DNA from: CAWEQW01 sp963811365
GTDB taxonomy: Bacteria; Actinomycetota; Actinomycetes; Propionibacteriales; Nocardioidaceae
Assembly (NCBI GenBank): GCA_963811365.1
Contig: CAWEQW010000010.1
Location: 1-64,000 of the forward strand
Length of the DNA stretch: 64,000 nucleotides
Direction of reading: 5' to 3'
Positions 43,588 through 53,301 of the stretch are shown here, piece after piece. Position 1 is the first letter of the stretch. The number at the start of each line of letters is the position of its first letter. The position numbers and the translations under genes were made by a program. The notes beneath the pieces are model-generated. The model saw only the letters and a list, made by a program, of their open reading frames with translations, was not told where the DNA came from and ran no database searches.

Positions 43588-44058
43588 TCAGAGGTGGAAG
43601 GTCCTCGTGGGGCTGTAGTCCCACGCCGTGACCCGAGAGGTGACGCCGTTGCTGGTGACCTTGAAGTGCACCCGCTGGTACATCTCCTCGTTGTCGTCCC
43701 CCCACGGGTCGGAGTCGGGCAGCGTGGCCGTCACCGTGCGGGTGACCGTCCCGCCCGCGGACGTGAAGTCGTTGGTCAGGGTCGAGGAGCCGATGAGGTC
43801 ATCGGCGCTCGTGGTGTCCGCCTCCCAACGCTCCTGGGTGACGGTGATCGAGCGGCCGGTGCTGCACGTGACCACGACCTTGTACTGGATCCGCTTGTCG
43901 CCACCGGTGGTCCACTGGTTGTGGAACTCGGGCGCGAGCGGGGTGACGGTGCAGCCGCTGCTGGTGACGGTGGCGTCCGCCGGCGCCATCAGAGCCAGTG
44001 GTACGGCGGCCACCCCGGCTGCCACCAGTACCCGGAGTGCCTTCTTGGATCGGAACAT
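43588..44058 (-). CDS. Secreted beta-rich hypothetical protein
   Basis: 156 residues. A signal peptide (KKALRVLVAAGVAAVPLALM, Ala-rich cut) is followed by a Thr/Val-rich domain with two cysteines (VTSSGCTVTP, VVVTCSTGRS) likely forming a disulfide. No known domain is recognised. It is divergent from the large C-terminal-SARP regulator (start 176 bases apart) and may be its target. Confidence 0.7.
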   Translation of the reverse strand: MFRSKKALRVLVAAGVAAVPLALMAPADATVTSSGCTVTPLAPEFHNQWTTGGDKRIQYKVVVTCSTGRSITVTQERWEADTTSADDLIGSSTLTNDFTSAGGTVTRTVTATLPDSDPWGDDNEEMYQRVHFKVTSNGVTSRVTAWDYSPTRTFHL

Positions 44059-44233
44059 GGGTCCCCCTGCGTTCGCGGCGGTGCCTGACCGCCGAGCCTG
44101 TGCGCCGCAGCTGCGACGCGGTGACGACGGTGACACCGCGAGATCAGCGCCGCGTCAGCACCTGCTCAGCACGAGGTCGGGCCGGGCCCCCGAGACCCGG
44201 CGGGGCGACCGGCTCCGCGCGTACCCTGGGTCC

Positions 44234-47200
44234 GTGACCGTCGCGAGCAGCCGGCGACCGTCCCGCCGGCTCCTGGTCGCTGCGGCGGGATACGGGAAGA
44301 CGACTGCGCTCGAGGAGGACCTCCCGGCCGGCGGGATCCGGTGTACGGCGACGGAGGCGCTCGACCGGGGAGTGCCGCACGCCGACTGGGTCGCGGTCGA
44401 CGACGTCCACGAGCTCTCCGAGGCCGAGCAGGCGGAGCTGGTGGGGATGCTGGCCGAGCTCCCGTCCCGGGTCAGCGTCACGGTCGCCTCCCGCAGACCG
44501 CTGGCCGGCGCGGTCCGCGGGCGGCTGCTGGGGCAGGTCTACGAGCGTGGTCCCGAGGATCTCGCGCTGAGTGCCTACGCCGTGGCGCGGGTGCTCGCCG
44601 ACGAGTACGGCGTGGTCGACCCGACCACGGCCGTCGAGGTGCACGCCTGCACCGACGGGTGGCCGGCGCTGGTGCACTTCGCCGCCGATGCGCTCGCGCG
44701 GCACCGGGTCGGTGACCTGTGCGCGGAGCTCGGCCGGCCGGGCTCCGCCGCGTCCACCTGGCTCACCATGAACGTGCTGCGCGACGTGCCGTCGGACGTG
44801 CTGGCGGTTCTCACGGTCGTGACCGGCCTGGGACCGGTCACGGAGCAGGCCTGGAGGGTCGTGTCTCGAGGGGCAGGCCTTCGGGCGTCCGACCGCGCCG
44901 TGGAGCACCTGCGACGGGTCGGCGTGCTGGTCCCGCGGCGTCGCCTTGGCCGCGAGCCCCTGCTCACGGTCGTCCCCCTGGTCGGTGCGGTCCTCGCCGC
45001 CGGCCCGGCAGCACCGGAGCCCGATGCCGCACTGCTGGCGGCAGTCGCTGCGACGTACGAGCGCGACGGCCTTCCGTTCGCCGCTGCGCAGGCACACGCG
45101 CGGGCGAGTCGATGGTCGGAGCTCGAGAGGCTGGTCGCGCGGCGAGGAGACGAGATGCTGCGGGCGGGTCACGCTGCGGGTCTGGCCCGGCTGCTCGCCG
45201 AGGCTCCGCCGACCGCCGTGAGCTCCCGGGTGCAGCCCATCCGGGCGGACGCGCTCCGGGTGGCCGGAGATCCGTCCGGGGCGCTGCGCCTGTTCGGGCC
45301 GGTCGCCGACGAGGCGGACCTGCACGGCTGGTCGGAGAAGCTCGCCGTCCGGGTCGCGTCGGTTCACTTCATGCTGGGCGACTTCCCGGCTGCCGTGGAG
45401 GCGCTCGACCGGATCAGCGGATCGCAGGTCACCAGCGATCTGGACGGAGTGGAGTGGCGCGCCGCACGGGTGCTCGCCGTCTCGATGCGTGGGGTCGACG
45501 ACGGCGCGCGGGCGCTGGCCGCGGAGGCGCTGCGGCTCGCGGAGCGGGTGGGCGAGCCGGGCGGGCTGGCGCTCGCCCACCTCGCGGTGGCCCGGACCTC
45601 GGACGGTGCCGTCAAGGAGGCCCACCACGAGCGTGCCCTCAGCTGGGCAACGCGGGCCGGCGACGTCCCGCTGGCCGCGCGGGTCATGGTGAACCAGGGG
45701 CACCTGCTGCTGGCGTCCGCCCGGTACGGGGAGGCGACCGTCGTCGCCCGAGAGGCGCTGTGGCTGACCGAGCGCTTCAGCCCGCCGGGCGTGCAGGCCG
45801 CGGCCCTGCACAACCTCGGTGAGGCGCTGACCATGGTGGGGGAGCTGCCGGAGGCACGGTGGCAGCTCGAGCGCGCCGTGGCCCTCTGCCGCCGCCTGGG
45901 GCCCGGGCGCGCGGCGCTCGGGCTGCTCGGCATCGCCCAGGTCCATCGACACCTCGGTCATGACGAGCAGGCCCGGGCGGCGTACCTCGAGGCGGTGGCC
46001 CTGGCCCGTGAGTCCGGAGAGCTCCAGGTCCTGGTCCCCGCTCTCGCCGGACTGGCCCGGCTGGAGGCCGCGTCCTCGGCCGAGTCCGCCAGGTCGCTCG
46101 CGGACGAGGCGATGATCCTGGCCAGTGACTCGGTGCGGCCCTTCGCGCTCGTCGCCGGGGGCTGGGTCGCCCTGCTCACCGGCGACCGCGAGCGCGCCAC
46201 GGAGCACGCCGCGGAGGCGGTCGACGCGGCGCGGGAGGTGCAGGCTGTCGACGTCCTGGCCGAGGCTCTGGAGCTGGCGGCCGAGTGCGCGCTCGATCCC
46301 GCCGCGGCCCGTCGCGCGCTGGTCGAGGCGCTCAGCATCTGGCGGGAGGGCGGCGCCGAGCCGGCATCGGCCCGGCTGGAGGTGCTCCTCGGCGGGCTCA
46401 GCGACGCCGACGGGACCGCGAGATCTCGTGGGCGCGAGGCTGCGCGACGGCTGCAGCGGATGGGGATCCACGACGTGAACGGCCGGCCCCTGGCCGAGGA
46501 GCGGAGCATGGCGCGGGTCGCCGTCCGGGTCCTGGGCGGCTTCTCGGTGCAGGTGGACGGGCGCGTCGTCGCGTTGACCGCCTGGCGGTCGCGGCAGGCG
46601 CGCACGCTGGTCAAGATCCTCGCCTCACGCCGCGGACGCCCGACGACGAGAGCGCAGATCTGCGAGCTGCTGTGGCCCGACGACGATCCTGCACGGACGA
46701 GCCACCGGCTGTCGGTGCTGCTCGCCGCGGTTCGCGGGGTCCTCGACCCGGCGCGGGCCTGGCCCGGCGACCGCTACGTCGCCAGCGACCTCACCGGCAT
46801 CCGGCTCGACCTGCGGCACGTCGCCGTCGACGCCGAGAACCTGCTCCGGGACGCCGAGCACGCCGCTGAGCTGATGGAGGCCGGCGAGGTCGCGCGAGCG
46901 GCGGAGATCCTGGCGAGTGTCGACGAGCAGTTCCGGGGTGAGGCGTTCGAGGAGGACCTCTACGAGGAATGGGCGGACCCGCTCCGTGAGGAGGTCCGGG
47001 CCGCCTGGCTGCGGTCGTTGCGGCGCCTGGCGACGCTGCGCGCCCGGCAGGACCGGGTGGAGGATGCCCAGGGGCTGCTCGTTCGGCTCCTCGCCGTCGA
47101 CCCGTACGACGAGCAGGTGCACGCCATGCTGGTGGGGACCCTGTCCCGGAACGGGCGGCACGGCGAGGCCCGGCGTGCCTTCGAGCGATGGGTGGAGGCG

Positions 47201-47266
47201 ATGCGCGCGATCGAGGCCCCGCCGCCGGACGCCCGCGTGCTGCGGGCGTCGGTGCCGTCCCGCTGA
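44234..47266 (+). CDS. ATPase-TPR regulator with C-terminal SARP (wHTH-BTAD) domains
   Basis: About 1010 residues; GTG start. An N-terminal P-loop (LVAAAGYGKTTALE, about 14) opens a STAND/MalT-like ATPase, followed by a helical TPR-rich middle. The C-terminal third starts at about 759 with a winged helix (VRVLGGFSVQVDGRVVAL) and a BTAD domain. In most AfsR-like proteins these DNA-binding parts are N-terminal, so the order is reversed, more like LuxR/MalT types with a SARP head. It is probably an ATP-gated activator. Neighbours are two secreted proteins. Confidence 0.85.
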   Translation: MTVASSRRPSRRLLVAAAGYGKTTALEEDLPAGGIRCTATEALDRGVPHADWVAVDDVHELSEAEQAELVGMLAELPSRVSVTVASRRPLAGAVRGRLLGQVYERGPEDLALSAYAVARVLADEYGVVDPTTAVEVHACTDGWPALVHFAADALARHRVGDLCAELGRPGSAASTWLTMNVLRDVPSDVLAVLTVVTGLGPVTEQAWRVVSRGAGLRASDRAVEHLRRVGVLVPRRRLGREPLLTVVPLVGAVLAAGPAAPEPDAALLAAVAATYERDGLPFAAAQAHARASRWSELERLVARRGDEMLRAGHAAGLARLLAEAPPTAVSSRVQPIRADALRVAGDPSGALRLFGPVADEADLHGWSEKLAVRVASVHFMLGDFPAAVEALDRISGSQVTSDLDGVEWRAARVLAVSMRGVDDGARALAAEALRLAERVGEPGGLALAHLAVARTSDGAVKEAHHERALSWATRAGDVPLAARVMVNQGHLLLASARYGEATVVAREALWLTERFSPPGVQAAALHNLGEALTMVGELPEARWQLERAVALCRRLGPGRAALGLLGIAQVHRHLGHDEQARAAYLEAVALARESGELQVLVPALAGLARLEAASSAESARSLADEAMILASDSVRPFALVAGGWVALLTGDRERATEHAAEAVDAAREVQAVDVLAEALELAAECALDPAAARRALVEALSIWREGGAEPASARLEVLLGGLSDADGTARSRGREAARRLQRMGIHDVNGRPLAEERSMARVAVRVLGGFSVQVDGRVVALTAWRSRQARTLVKILASRRGRPTTRAQICELLWPDDDPARTSHRLSVLLAAVRGVLDPARAWPGDRYVASDLTGIRLDLRHVAVDAENLLRDAEHAAELMEAGEVARAAEILASVDEQFRGEAFEEDLYEEWADPLREEVRAAWLRSLRRLATLRARQDRVEDAQGLLVRLLAVDPYDEQVHAMLVGTLSRNGRHGEARRAFERWVEAMRAIEAPPPDARVLRASVPSR

Positions 47267-47379
47267 CGCCTCCCGCCCGCGTGCTGACGCCACGCTGACG
47301 CCGGTCGAGCAGGCTGGTCACACCGCACAGCGCGGGAGGTCCACCGAGGGGGTCGACCTCGCCACGATCAGGGGGAACC

Positions 47380-47844
47380 ATGCACACTCGCCGACTCGTC
47401 GCAGCAGTACCCGTAGCCGTCGCGGCTCTGGCCGCGACGCCGTTGATGGCGACCGCCGCCGGCCCGCCGCCCGTCGACAGCTGTCCGGCCGCGACCCACC
47501 TCATCACCGGCACGCCGGGGGACGACACCCTGGTCGGCACCGCCGGCAGCGACATCATCAACGGACTCGGCGGCAACGACACCATCGACGGACGGGGCGG
47601 GAGCGACGTCCTGCACGGTGGGGACGGCAACGACGAGGTGCGCGGGTCCGGGGGCGACGACTGCGTCTACGGCGACGGCGGTGACGACGCGGTCAACGGC
47701 GGCTACGGCAACGACTACGTCGACGGCGGCACGGAGGACGACCTGGTCGGAGGAGGCACCGGGACGGACACCGTGGACGGTGGTGACGGCTTCGACGTTC
47801 TGGTCACCTTCGACCAGGGAACCTACCAGCGGGTCGAGTACTGA
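47380..47844 (+). CDS. Short secreted RTX calcium-binding protein
   Basis: 154 residues. A signal peptide (residues 1-27) is followed by six to seven nonapeptide-type repeats (GTPGDDTLVG, GLGGNDTIDG, GGDGNDEVRG) that form calcium-filled beta-rolls, and two cysteines. There is no catalytic domain, so it is a bare RTX module. It lies directly downstream of the C-terminal-SARP regulator. Confidence 0.85.
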   Translation: MHTRRLVAAVPVAVAALAATPLMATAAGPPPVDSCPAATHLITGTPGDDTLVGTAGSDIINGLGGNDTIDGRGGSDVLHGGDGNDEVRGSGGDDCVYGDGGDDAVNGGYGNDYVDGGTEDDLVGGGTGTDTVDGGDGFDVLVTFDQGTYQRVEY

Positions 47845-47853
47845 CCGGCTGCA

Positions 47854-47875
47854 GCGGCCCGGCGCACCGGGCCGC
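47854..47875 (+). terminator. GC hairpin terminator after the RTX gene
   Basis: GCGGCCCGG and CCGGGCCGC form a perfect 9-bp stem with a CGCA loop, 10 bases past the RTX stop codon. Confidence 0.6.
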
Positions 47876-47935
47876 CGGTGCTCTCCCGTGCCGGGGGCCC
47901 TAGGTTGGGGGCACCCAGCACAGGAGGGAGGCCCG

Positions 47936-48184
47936 GTGGCCAAGAAGCGATGGAGTGAGCTGAGCCCGCGCAGCCGGCGGCTGATCGTCGTCGGCGGCGT
48001 CCTCGAGGGGATCCTCAAGACGGCGGCGCTCGTCGACCTCAGACGGCGGTCGGCCGGCGAGGTCCGCGGCCCCAGGTGGGCCTGGGCGTTGGGCATCGTC
48101 CTCGCCAACTCGGTCGGCGCGGTTCCGGCGGCGTACCTGCTCGTCGGGCGACGCCGCGGCGGGGGCGTCGAAGCAGAGCGGTGA
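47936..48184 (+). CDS. Small membrane protein of 82 residues
   Basis: GTG start with AGGAGGGAG upstream. A basic head (VAKKRWSELSPRSRR) is followed by two membrane helices (LIVVGGVLEGILKTAALVDL and WALGIVLANSVGAVPAAYLL), a layout like DUF5652/PLDc_N-type small membrane proteins. Coupled by GTGA to the Ser/Thr kinase gene. Function unknown. Confidence 0.7.
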   Translation: MAKKRWSELSPRSRRLIVVGGVLEGILKTAALVDLRRRSAGEVRGPRWAWALGIVLANSVGAVPAAYLLVGRRRGGGVEAER

Positions 48185-49551
48185 TCGCAGGCAGGTACTC
48201 GCTCGAGCGGGAGATCGGGCGAGGGGGCATGGGGTCGGTGTGGCTTGCCGAGGACTCGCTCCTCGGCCGGCCGGTCGCGCTCAAACGGGTCGGACTGCTC
48301 CCGGGCGCCGACAGCACCGACCTGACCCGCGCCGAGCGCGAGGCACGGTTGGCCGCACGGCTCGACCATCCGCACGTGGTCGCGGTCTTCGACCTGGTCG
48401 CCGACCCCGGCACCGATGCTCGCTGGCTCGTCATGGAGTACGTCGACGGGATGTCCCTGGCCGAGGCGGTCGCCCGCGACGGACCGTTCTCGCCCGACGA
48501 CGCCGCGCCGCTGCTGCAGCAGGTCGCCGGGGCGCTCGCCGCCGCGCACGCCGCCGGCATCGTGCACCGCGACGTCAAGCCCTCGAACGTGCTCCTCGAC
48601 CGGGACCGCCGGGCGAGGCTGACCGACTTCGGCATCGCCCGGATCGCGACCGACCCGGTGCTCACGCAGACCGGCATGCTCACCGGGTCGCCGGCCTACC
48701 TCGCGCCCGAGGTGGCCGCGGGGGAGCGCGGCGGCGCCGCGGCGGACGTGTGGTCTCTGGGGGCGACGGCGTTCCACCTGCTCGCCGGGCGGCCGCCGTA
48801 CGAGATCGGCGACCACGTGCTCGCCGGGCTCTACCGGATCGTCCACGACGACCCACCCCGGCTCGACGACGCCGGGTGGCTCTCGCCCCTGCTCGACGGC
48901 ACCCTGGTCAAGGATCCCGAGCGGCGCTGGTCCATGAGCCGGGCCCGAGACTTCCTGGCCGATCCGGCCGGCCGCTCGGCGGTGCCCGTCGAGCGACCCC
49001 CGGCCACGAGGCGGTCCCCGGCGGTCCGCGGCCTCGCCGTGGCCACCGGTGCGGCACTGGTCGCCGCGCTGGCCGTCGGGGCGGCGCTGCTGGTGAAGGG
49101 CGCGCAGGGCGCCGGGCCAGAGGCCGCTTCGGTGCCGCCGAGCAGCCGGAGCAGTCCGAGCAGCCAGAGCAGCCAGAGCAGCCAGAGCAGCTCGCCCAGC
49201 CGGTCGGCCACTCCGGTGACGACGGGCCCGTCGGCTCGCGGCATGGAGTCGTTCGTGCGGTCCTATGTCACGGCCGTCGCCGCGCACCCGAAGGACGCCT
49301 GGCGGATGCTGACGCCGAAGTTCCAGCGCGAGAGCGGCGGGCTGGCCCGCTACCGCGCGTTCTGGCACGGCGTCGGCGCGCCGCACCTGCTCGCCGTGCA
49401 CGCCGACCCGCACGACCTGGTCGTGCGCTACCGGGTGCGGTTCGACCACTTCGGCACCGGGCGGCGGCCCACCGTCTTGGACCTGAGCTACGACCACGGC
49501 CGCTACCGCATCGACGGGGAGCGCACGCGCGGCTTCGTGCCCGCCGGCTGA
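48181..49551 (+). CDS. Transmembrane Ser/Thr kinase with extracellular domain
   Basis: 456 residues. Kinase domain about 1-265: GRGGMGSV loop, Lys35, HRDVKPSN with Asp131, DFG at 149-151 and APE in YLAPEV. A basic linker, one membrane helix (about 284-305), a Ser/Gln-rich extracellular stalk made by a 9-bp repeat, and an extracellular domain of about 110 residues (SFVRSYVTAVAAHPKDAWRM) complete it. The last domain resembles an NTF2-like sensor. A GTG start overlaps the small membrane protein gene. Confidence 0.88.
   Translation: MIAGRYSLEREIGRGGMGSVWLAEDSLLGRPVALKRVGLLPGADSTDLTRAEREARLAARLDHPHVVAVFDLVADPGTDARWLVMEYVDGMSLAEAVARDGPFSPDDAAPLLQQVAGALAAAHAAGIVHRDVKPSNVLLDRDRRARLTDFGIARIATDPVLTQTGMLTGSPAYLAPEVAAGERGGAAADVWSLGATAFHLLAGRPPYEIGDHVLAGLYRIVHDDPPRLDDAGWLSPLLDGTLVKDPERRWSMSRARDFLADPAGRSAVPVERPPATRRSPAVRGLAVATGAALVAALAVGAALLVKGAQGAGPEAASVPPSSRSSPSSQSSQSSQSSSPSRSATPVTTGPSARGMESFVRSYVTAVAAHPKDAWRMLTPKFQRESGGLARYRAFWHGVGAPHLLAVHADPHDLVVRYRVRFDHFGTGRRPTVLDLSYDHGRYRIDGERTRGFVPAG
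49161..49187. repeat. 9-bp tandem repeat in the kinase stalk
   Basis: CAGCCAGAG occurs three times in a row and continues imperfectly on both sides, encoding the Ser/Gln-rich extracellular stalk. It is length-variable by slippage in principle, without frame change. Confidence 0.75.
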
Positions 49552-49615
49552 GCAGCCCCGGGACAGGTCGGGCCGTTTCGACGTGGCGCGCCGACTCGCG
49601 GCGTTAGGCTGCCTC

Positions 49616-51931
49616 ATGGCTGTCCTGCAGGCCGGGCGGTCGTCGCGGGTGCGCCGCCGCTACGCCGTGTCGGGCCTGGTGCAAGGCGTCGGCTTCCGAC
49701 CCTTCGTCTACGTCACCGCATCCGACCTGGCGCTGGCCGGTGTCGTGGCGAACACCCCGTCCGGCGTGGTCGTGGAGGTCGAGGGCGACGCGGACGCCGT
49801 CGAGGCGTTCGGCCGCCGGCTCGTCGACCGGGCCCCACCGCTCGCCGCTGTGGAGTCGGTCGCCGACACCGACCTCCCGCTGCGAGGCGGCACCGGCTTC
49901 ACGATCGAGCGATCCTCCGACGGCACCGGCCGGACGCTCGCCTCGCCGGACATCGCGGTCTGCGACGACTGCCTCGCCGAGCTCGCCGACCCCGCCGACC
50001 GTCGCTACCGGCACCCGTTCATCTCCTGCACGAACTGCGGCCCGCGCTTCACGATCATCACCGCGCTGCCCTACGACCGGGCCTCCACGACGATGGCCGA
50101 GTTCGCGATGTGCGACCGCTGCCGCGCCGAGTACGAGAATCCGGCCGACCGCCGCTTCCATGCGCAGCCGATCGCCTGTCACGACTGCGGCCCGGTCGTC
50201 GAGCTGCTGGCTCCCGGGGAGCGGACTGTCGCTGACGACGCCGTACGGCGGGCACGGGCGCTGCTCGCGGACGGCCGGATCGTCGCGGTCAAGGGCGTCG
50301 GGGGCTACCACCTGGCCTGCGACGCGCGCGCCGACCGCGCGGTCGCGCAGCTGCGGCGCCGCAAGCAGCGGGAGGACAAGCCGTTCGCCGTGATGGTCCG
50401 CGACCTCGAAGTGGCGAACGCACTCGGGTGTGTCGGCGACCCGGAGCGCCAGCTGCTCACCGGGATCCGCAAGCCCGTCGTGCTGCTGCCGCGGACCGGG
50501 CCGGCCGCGGTGTCGCGGCACGTAGCGCCCGGCAGCCCGGACCTCGGCGTGCTGCTTCCGTACGCGCCGCTGCACGTGCTGATCCTCGGAGAGCCCGGCG
50601 ACGACGGCCCCGACGCACTCGTGATGACGTCGGGGAACCTGGCCGGCGAGCCCATCGTCACCGACGACGACGAGGCGCTGGTCCGGCTCGGCGGCATCGC
50701 GGACGCCTTCCTCCGTCACGACAGGAGGATCCACGTGCCCTGCGACGACTCGGTGACGCGGGTCGTGGCCGGCGTCGAGCTTCCTCTGCGCCGCTCCCGC
50801 GGGCACGCGCCGCTGCCGGTGGCGCTGCCGTTCGACGTGCCACCGCTGCTGGCCGCGGGCGCGGACCTGAAGAACACCTGCGCCGTGGGGTCCGGCGGCT
50901 ACGCCTGGCTCAGCCAGCACGTCGGCGACCTCGACGACCCGGCCACCCAGGACGCGCTGTCCGGCTCGGTCGCGCACCTCGAGCGGCTCACCGGCGTGCG
51001 CCCCGAGGTCGTGGTCGCCGATGCGCATCCGGGATACCGGTCCGGGGCATGGGCCCGCGAGCACGCCGGTGGCCGAGCGCTGCGCACCGTGCAGCACCAC
51101 CACGCGCACATCGCGGCGGTGATGGGCGAGCACGGTCTGTCCCGCGACGCGCGCGTCATCGGGGTCGCCTTCGACGGCACGGGCTACGGGACGGACGGCG
51201 CGGTCTGGGGCGGCGAGCTGCTCGTGGCCGGCTACCCGTCGTTCGAGCGCCTCGCGCACCTCGGCTACGTCCCGCTGGCCGGAGGGGACGCCAGCGTGGT
51301 GCGGCCCTACCGGATGGCACTCTCGCACCTTCGCGCGGCGGGGCTCGCGTGGACCGAGGACCTCCCCGCAGTGGCGGCCTGCCCGGTGCGCGAGCGGTCC
51401 GTGCTGGCCCACCAGCTCCGCACGGGCCTGGCGTGCGTGCCCACCTCGAGCATGGGCCGGCTGTTCGACGCGGTCGCCTCCCTGGCCGGGGTGCGGCACG
51501 AGGTGGACCACGAGGCGCAGGCGGCCGTCGAGCTCGAGGGGCTGGCCCGGTCCTGCACGGAGTCCCTGGCGCCGTACCGGTTCGAGGTCCTGGCCGACCC
51601 GGCGGTGCCGGGCGCGCTGCTCGCCGACCCGGCGCCGGTGGTCCGCGCGGTGGCCGACGACGTACGTCGCGGGGAGCCGGCGAGCCGGGTCGCGGCGCGG
51701 TTCCACGCCGGCGTGGCGACGCTGGTCGTCGACCTGGCGACGATGGCCCGGGAGCGCACCGGGATCGACGTGGTGGTCCTCGGCGGAGGGGTGTTCTGCA
51801 ACGCCGTGCTGCTCGCATCGTGCGAGAGGCTGCTGGCCGACCGGGGGTTCGCCGCGCTGCGGCCGCGGCGGCTTCCGCCGAACGACGGTGGTCTGGCACT
51901 CGGCCAGCTGCTGGTCGCCGCGGCGGGCTGA
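49616..51931 (+). CDS. hypF: Hydrogenase maturation carbamoyltransferase HypF
   Basis: 771 residues in canonical order: acylphosphatase domain (about 10-90, VQGVGFRPFVYV), two zinc fingers (CDDCLAEL, CTNCGPRF and CDRCRAEY, CHDCGP), a YrdC domain (VAVKGVGGYHLACDA) and a Kae1-like C-terminal domain (HHHAHIAAVMGEHG, FDGTGYGTDGAVWGGE). HypF converts carbamoyl phosphate to thiocyanate on HypE, the precursor of the NiFe CN ligands. It heads hypF-hypC-hypD-hypE. Confidence 0.95.
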   Translation: MAVLQAGRSSRVRRRYAVSGLVQGVGFRPFVYVTASDLALAGVVANTPSGVVVEVEGDADAVEAFGRRLVDRAPPLAAVESVADTDLPLRGGTGFTIERSSDGTGRTLASPDIAVCDDCLAELADPADRRYRHPFISCTNCGPRFTIITALPYDRASTTMAEFAMCDRCRAEYENPADRRFHAQPIACHDCGPVVELLAPGERTVADDAVRRARALLADGRIVAVKGVGGYHLACDARADRAVAQLRRRKQREDKPFAVMVRDLEVANALGCVGDPERQLLTGIRKPVVLLPRTGPAAVSRHVAPGSPDLGVLLPYAPLHVLILGEPGDDGPDALVMTSGNLAGEPIVTDDDEALVRLGGIADAFLRHDRRIHVPCDDSVTRVVAGVELPLRRSRGHAPLPVALPFDVPPLLAAGADLKNTCAVGSGGYAWLSQHVGDLDDPATQDALSGSVAHLERLTGVRPEVVVADAHPGYRSGAWAREHAGGRALRTVQHHHAHIAAVMGEHGLSRDARVIGVAFDGTGYGTDGAVWGGELLVAGYPSFERLAHLGYVPLAGGDASVVRPYRMALSHLRAAGLAWTEDLPAVAACPVRERSVLAHQLRTGLACVPTSSMGRLFDAVASLAGVRHEVDHEAQAAVELEGLARSCTESLAPYRFEVLADPAVPGALLADPAPVVRAVADDVRRGEPASRVAARFHAGVATLVVDLATMARERTGIDVVVLGGGVFCNAVLLASCERLLADRGFAALRPRRLPPNDGGLALGQLLVAAAG

Positions 51932-51953
51932 GCAGGACGGAGAGGAGACCGAC

Positions 51954-52196
51954 ATGTGTCTGGCGGTGCCGGGCCGGGTGGTGGCCGTGCACGACGAGGA
52001 CGGGCAGCCCATGGCGGAGGTCGACTTCGGCGGGCTGCGCAAACAGGTGTGCCTGGCGTACATCCCCGACGCCGCGGTGGGCGAGTACGTCATCGTGCAC
52101 GTCGGCTTCGCGATCCAGCGACTCGACGAGGAGTCGGCGCGGAGGTCGCTCGTGGAGTTCGAGCGGCTCGGCCTGCTCGACCAGGAGCTGCGGTGA
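51954..52196 (+). CDS. hypC: Hydrogenase maturation chaperone HypC
   Basis: 80 residues starting MCLAVPGRV, the required N-terminal Cys2 motif (M-C-[LI]-[AG]-[VI]-P), with an SH3-like remainder (GLRKQVCLAYIPDAAVGEYV). It binds HypD and delivers the Fe(CN)2CO unit to the hydrogenase large subunit. A GAGGAG site precedes it; it overlaps hypD by GTGA. Confidence 0.95.
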   Translation: MCLAVPGRVVAVHDEDGQPMAEVDFGGLRKQVCLAYIPDAAVGEYVIVHVGFAIQRLDEESARRSLVEFERLGLLDQELR

Positions 52197-53293
52197 AGTA
52201 CCTCGACGAGTTCGGCGACCCGGTGCTGGCCGGGCGGCTGCTGGAGCGGATCCACGCGGCCACGACGGGCTCGTGGGCGATCATGGAGGTCTGCGGCGGC
52301 CAGACGCACTCCATCATCCGGCACGGCATCGACCAGCTGCTGCCCGACGGCGTCGAGATGATCCACGGCCCCGGCTGCCCGGTCTGCGTGACACCCCTGG
52401 AGACGATCGACAGGGCACTGGCCGTGGCCGAGCGACCGGACGTCGTGTTCTGCTCGTTCGGCGACATGCTGAGGGTGCCCGGGTCCGCTCGGGACCTGCT
52501 CTCGGTCAAGAGTGCCGGCGGTGACGTCCGGGTGGTCTACTCGCCGCTGGACGCACTCCGGCTCGCACGGGCGAACCCCGACCGGCAGGTGGTGTTCTTC
52601 GGGATCGGCTTCGAGACGACCGCGCCGGCCAACGCGATGACCGTCTACCAGGCCCGCCGGCTCGGCATCGCGAACTTCTCGCTGCTCGTCTCGCACGTTC
52701 TCGTGCCGCCGGCGGTCGCCGCGATCATGGAGTCGCCGGCCTGCCGGGTGCAGGCCTTCCTCGCCGCCGGCCACGTGTGCAGCGTGATGGGCACCGCGCA
52801 GTACCCCCCGCTGGCCGAGCGGTACGGCGTGCCCATCGTCGTCACGGGCTTCGAGCCGCTCGACGTGCTCGACGGCATCCGGCGGGCGGTCGTGCAGCTG
52901 GAGGAGGGCCGGCACGAGGTGGAGAACGCCTACCCGCGGGCCGTGCCTGCCGAGGGCAACCCGGTCGCGACGGCGATGCTGCGCGACGTGTTCGAGGAGA
53001 CCGACCGAACGTGGCGGGGGATCGGGATGATCCCGCGCAGCGGCTGGCGGCTCTCGGAGCGGTACGCCGAGTTCGACGCCGAGCAGCGGTTCGCGGTCGC
53101 GGACCTGCACACCGAGGAGTCGGCGCTGTGCCGCTCCGGCGAGGTGCTGCAGGGACTGCTCTCGCCGCCCGACTGCGCGGCGTTCGGCCGCGAGTGCACG
53201 CCGCGCAGCCCGCTCGGCGCCACCATGGTGTCCTCGGAGGGCGCCTGCGCCGCGTACTACGCCTACCGCCGGCTCGAGCCGGCCGAGGGGTGA
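52193..53293 (+). CDS. hypD: Hydrogenase maturation protein HypD
   Basis: 366 residues with the diagnostic motifs EVCGGQTHSI, GPGCPVCVTP, the Gly-rich GIGFETTAPANAM, and a C-terminal cysteine cluster (FGRECTPRSP, SSEGAC) that binds the 4Fe-4S cluster. It scaffolds CN and CO attachment to iron together with HypC. GTG start coupled to hypC. Confidence 0.95.
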   Translation: MKYLDEFGDPVLAGRLLERIHAATTGSWAIMEVCGGQTHSIIRHGIDQLLPDGVEMIHGPGCPVCVTPLETIDRALAVAERPDVVFCSFGDMLRVPGSARDLLSVKSAGGDVRVVYSPLDALRLARANPDRQVVFFGIGFETTAPANAMTVYQARRLGIANFSLLVSHVLVPPAVAAIMESPACRVQAFLAAGHVCSVMGTAQYPPLAERYGVPIVVTGFEPLDVLDGIRRAVVQLEEGRHEVENAYPRAVPAEGNPVATAMLRDVFEETDRTWRGIGMIPRSGWRLSERYAEFDAEQRFAVADLHTEESALCRSGEVLQGLLSPPDCAAFGRECTPRSPLGATMVSSEGACAAYYAYRRLEPAEG

Positions 53294-53301
53294 GGGCCGG
53301 G

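Noticed and set aside
49604..53110. Very long minus-strand ORF (about 1168 codons)
   Set aside because: It covers hypF-hypC-hypD exactly and is a third-position GC shadow; the plus-strand genes have all catalytic motifs.
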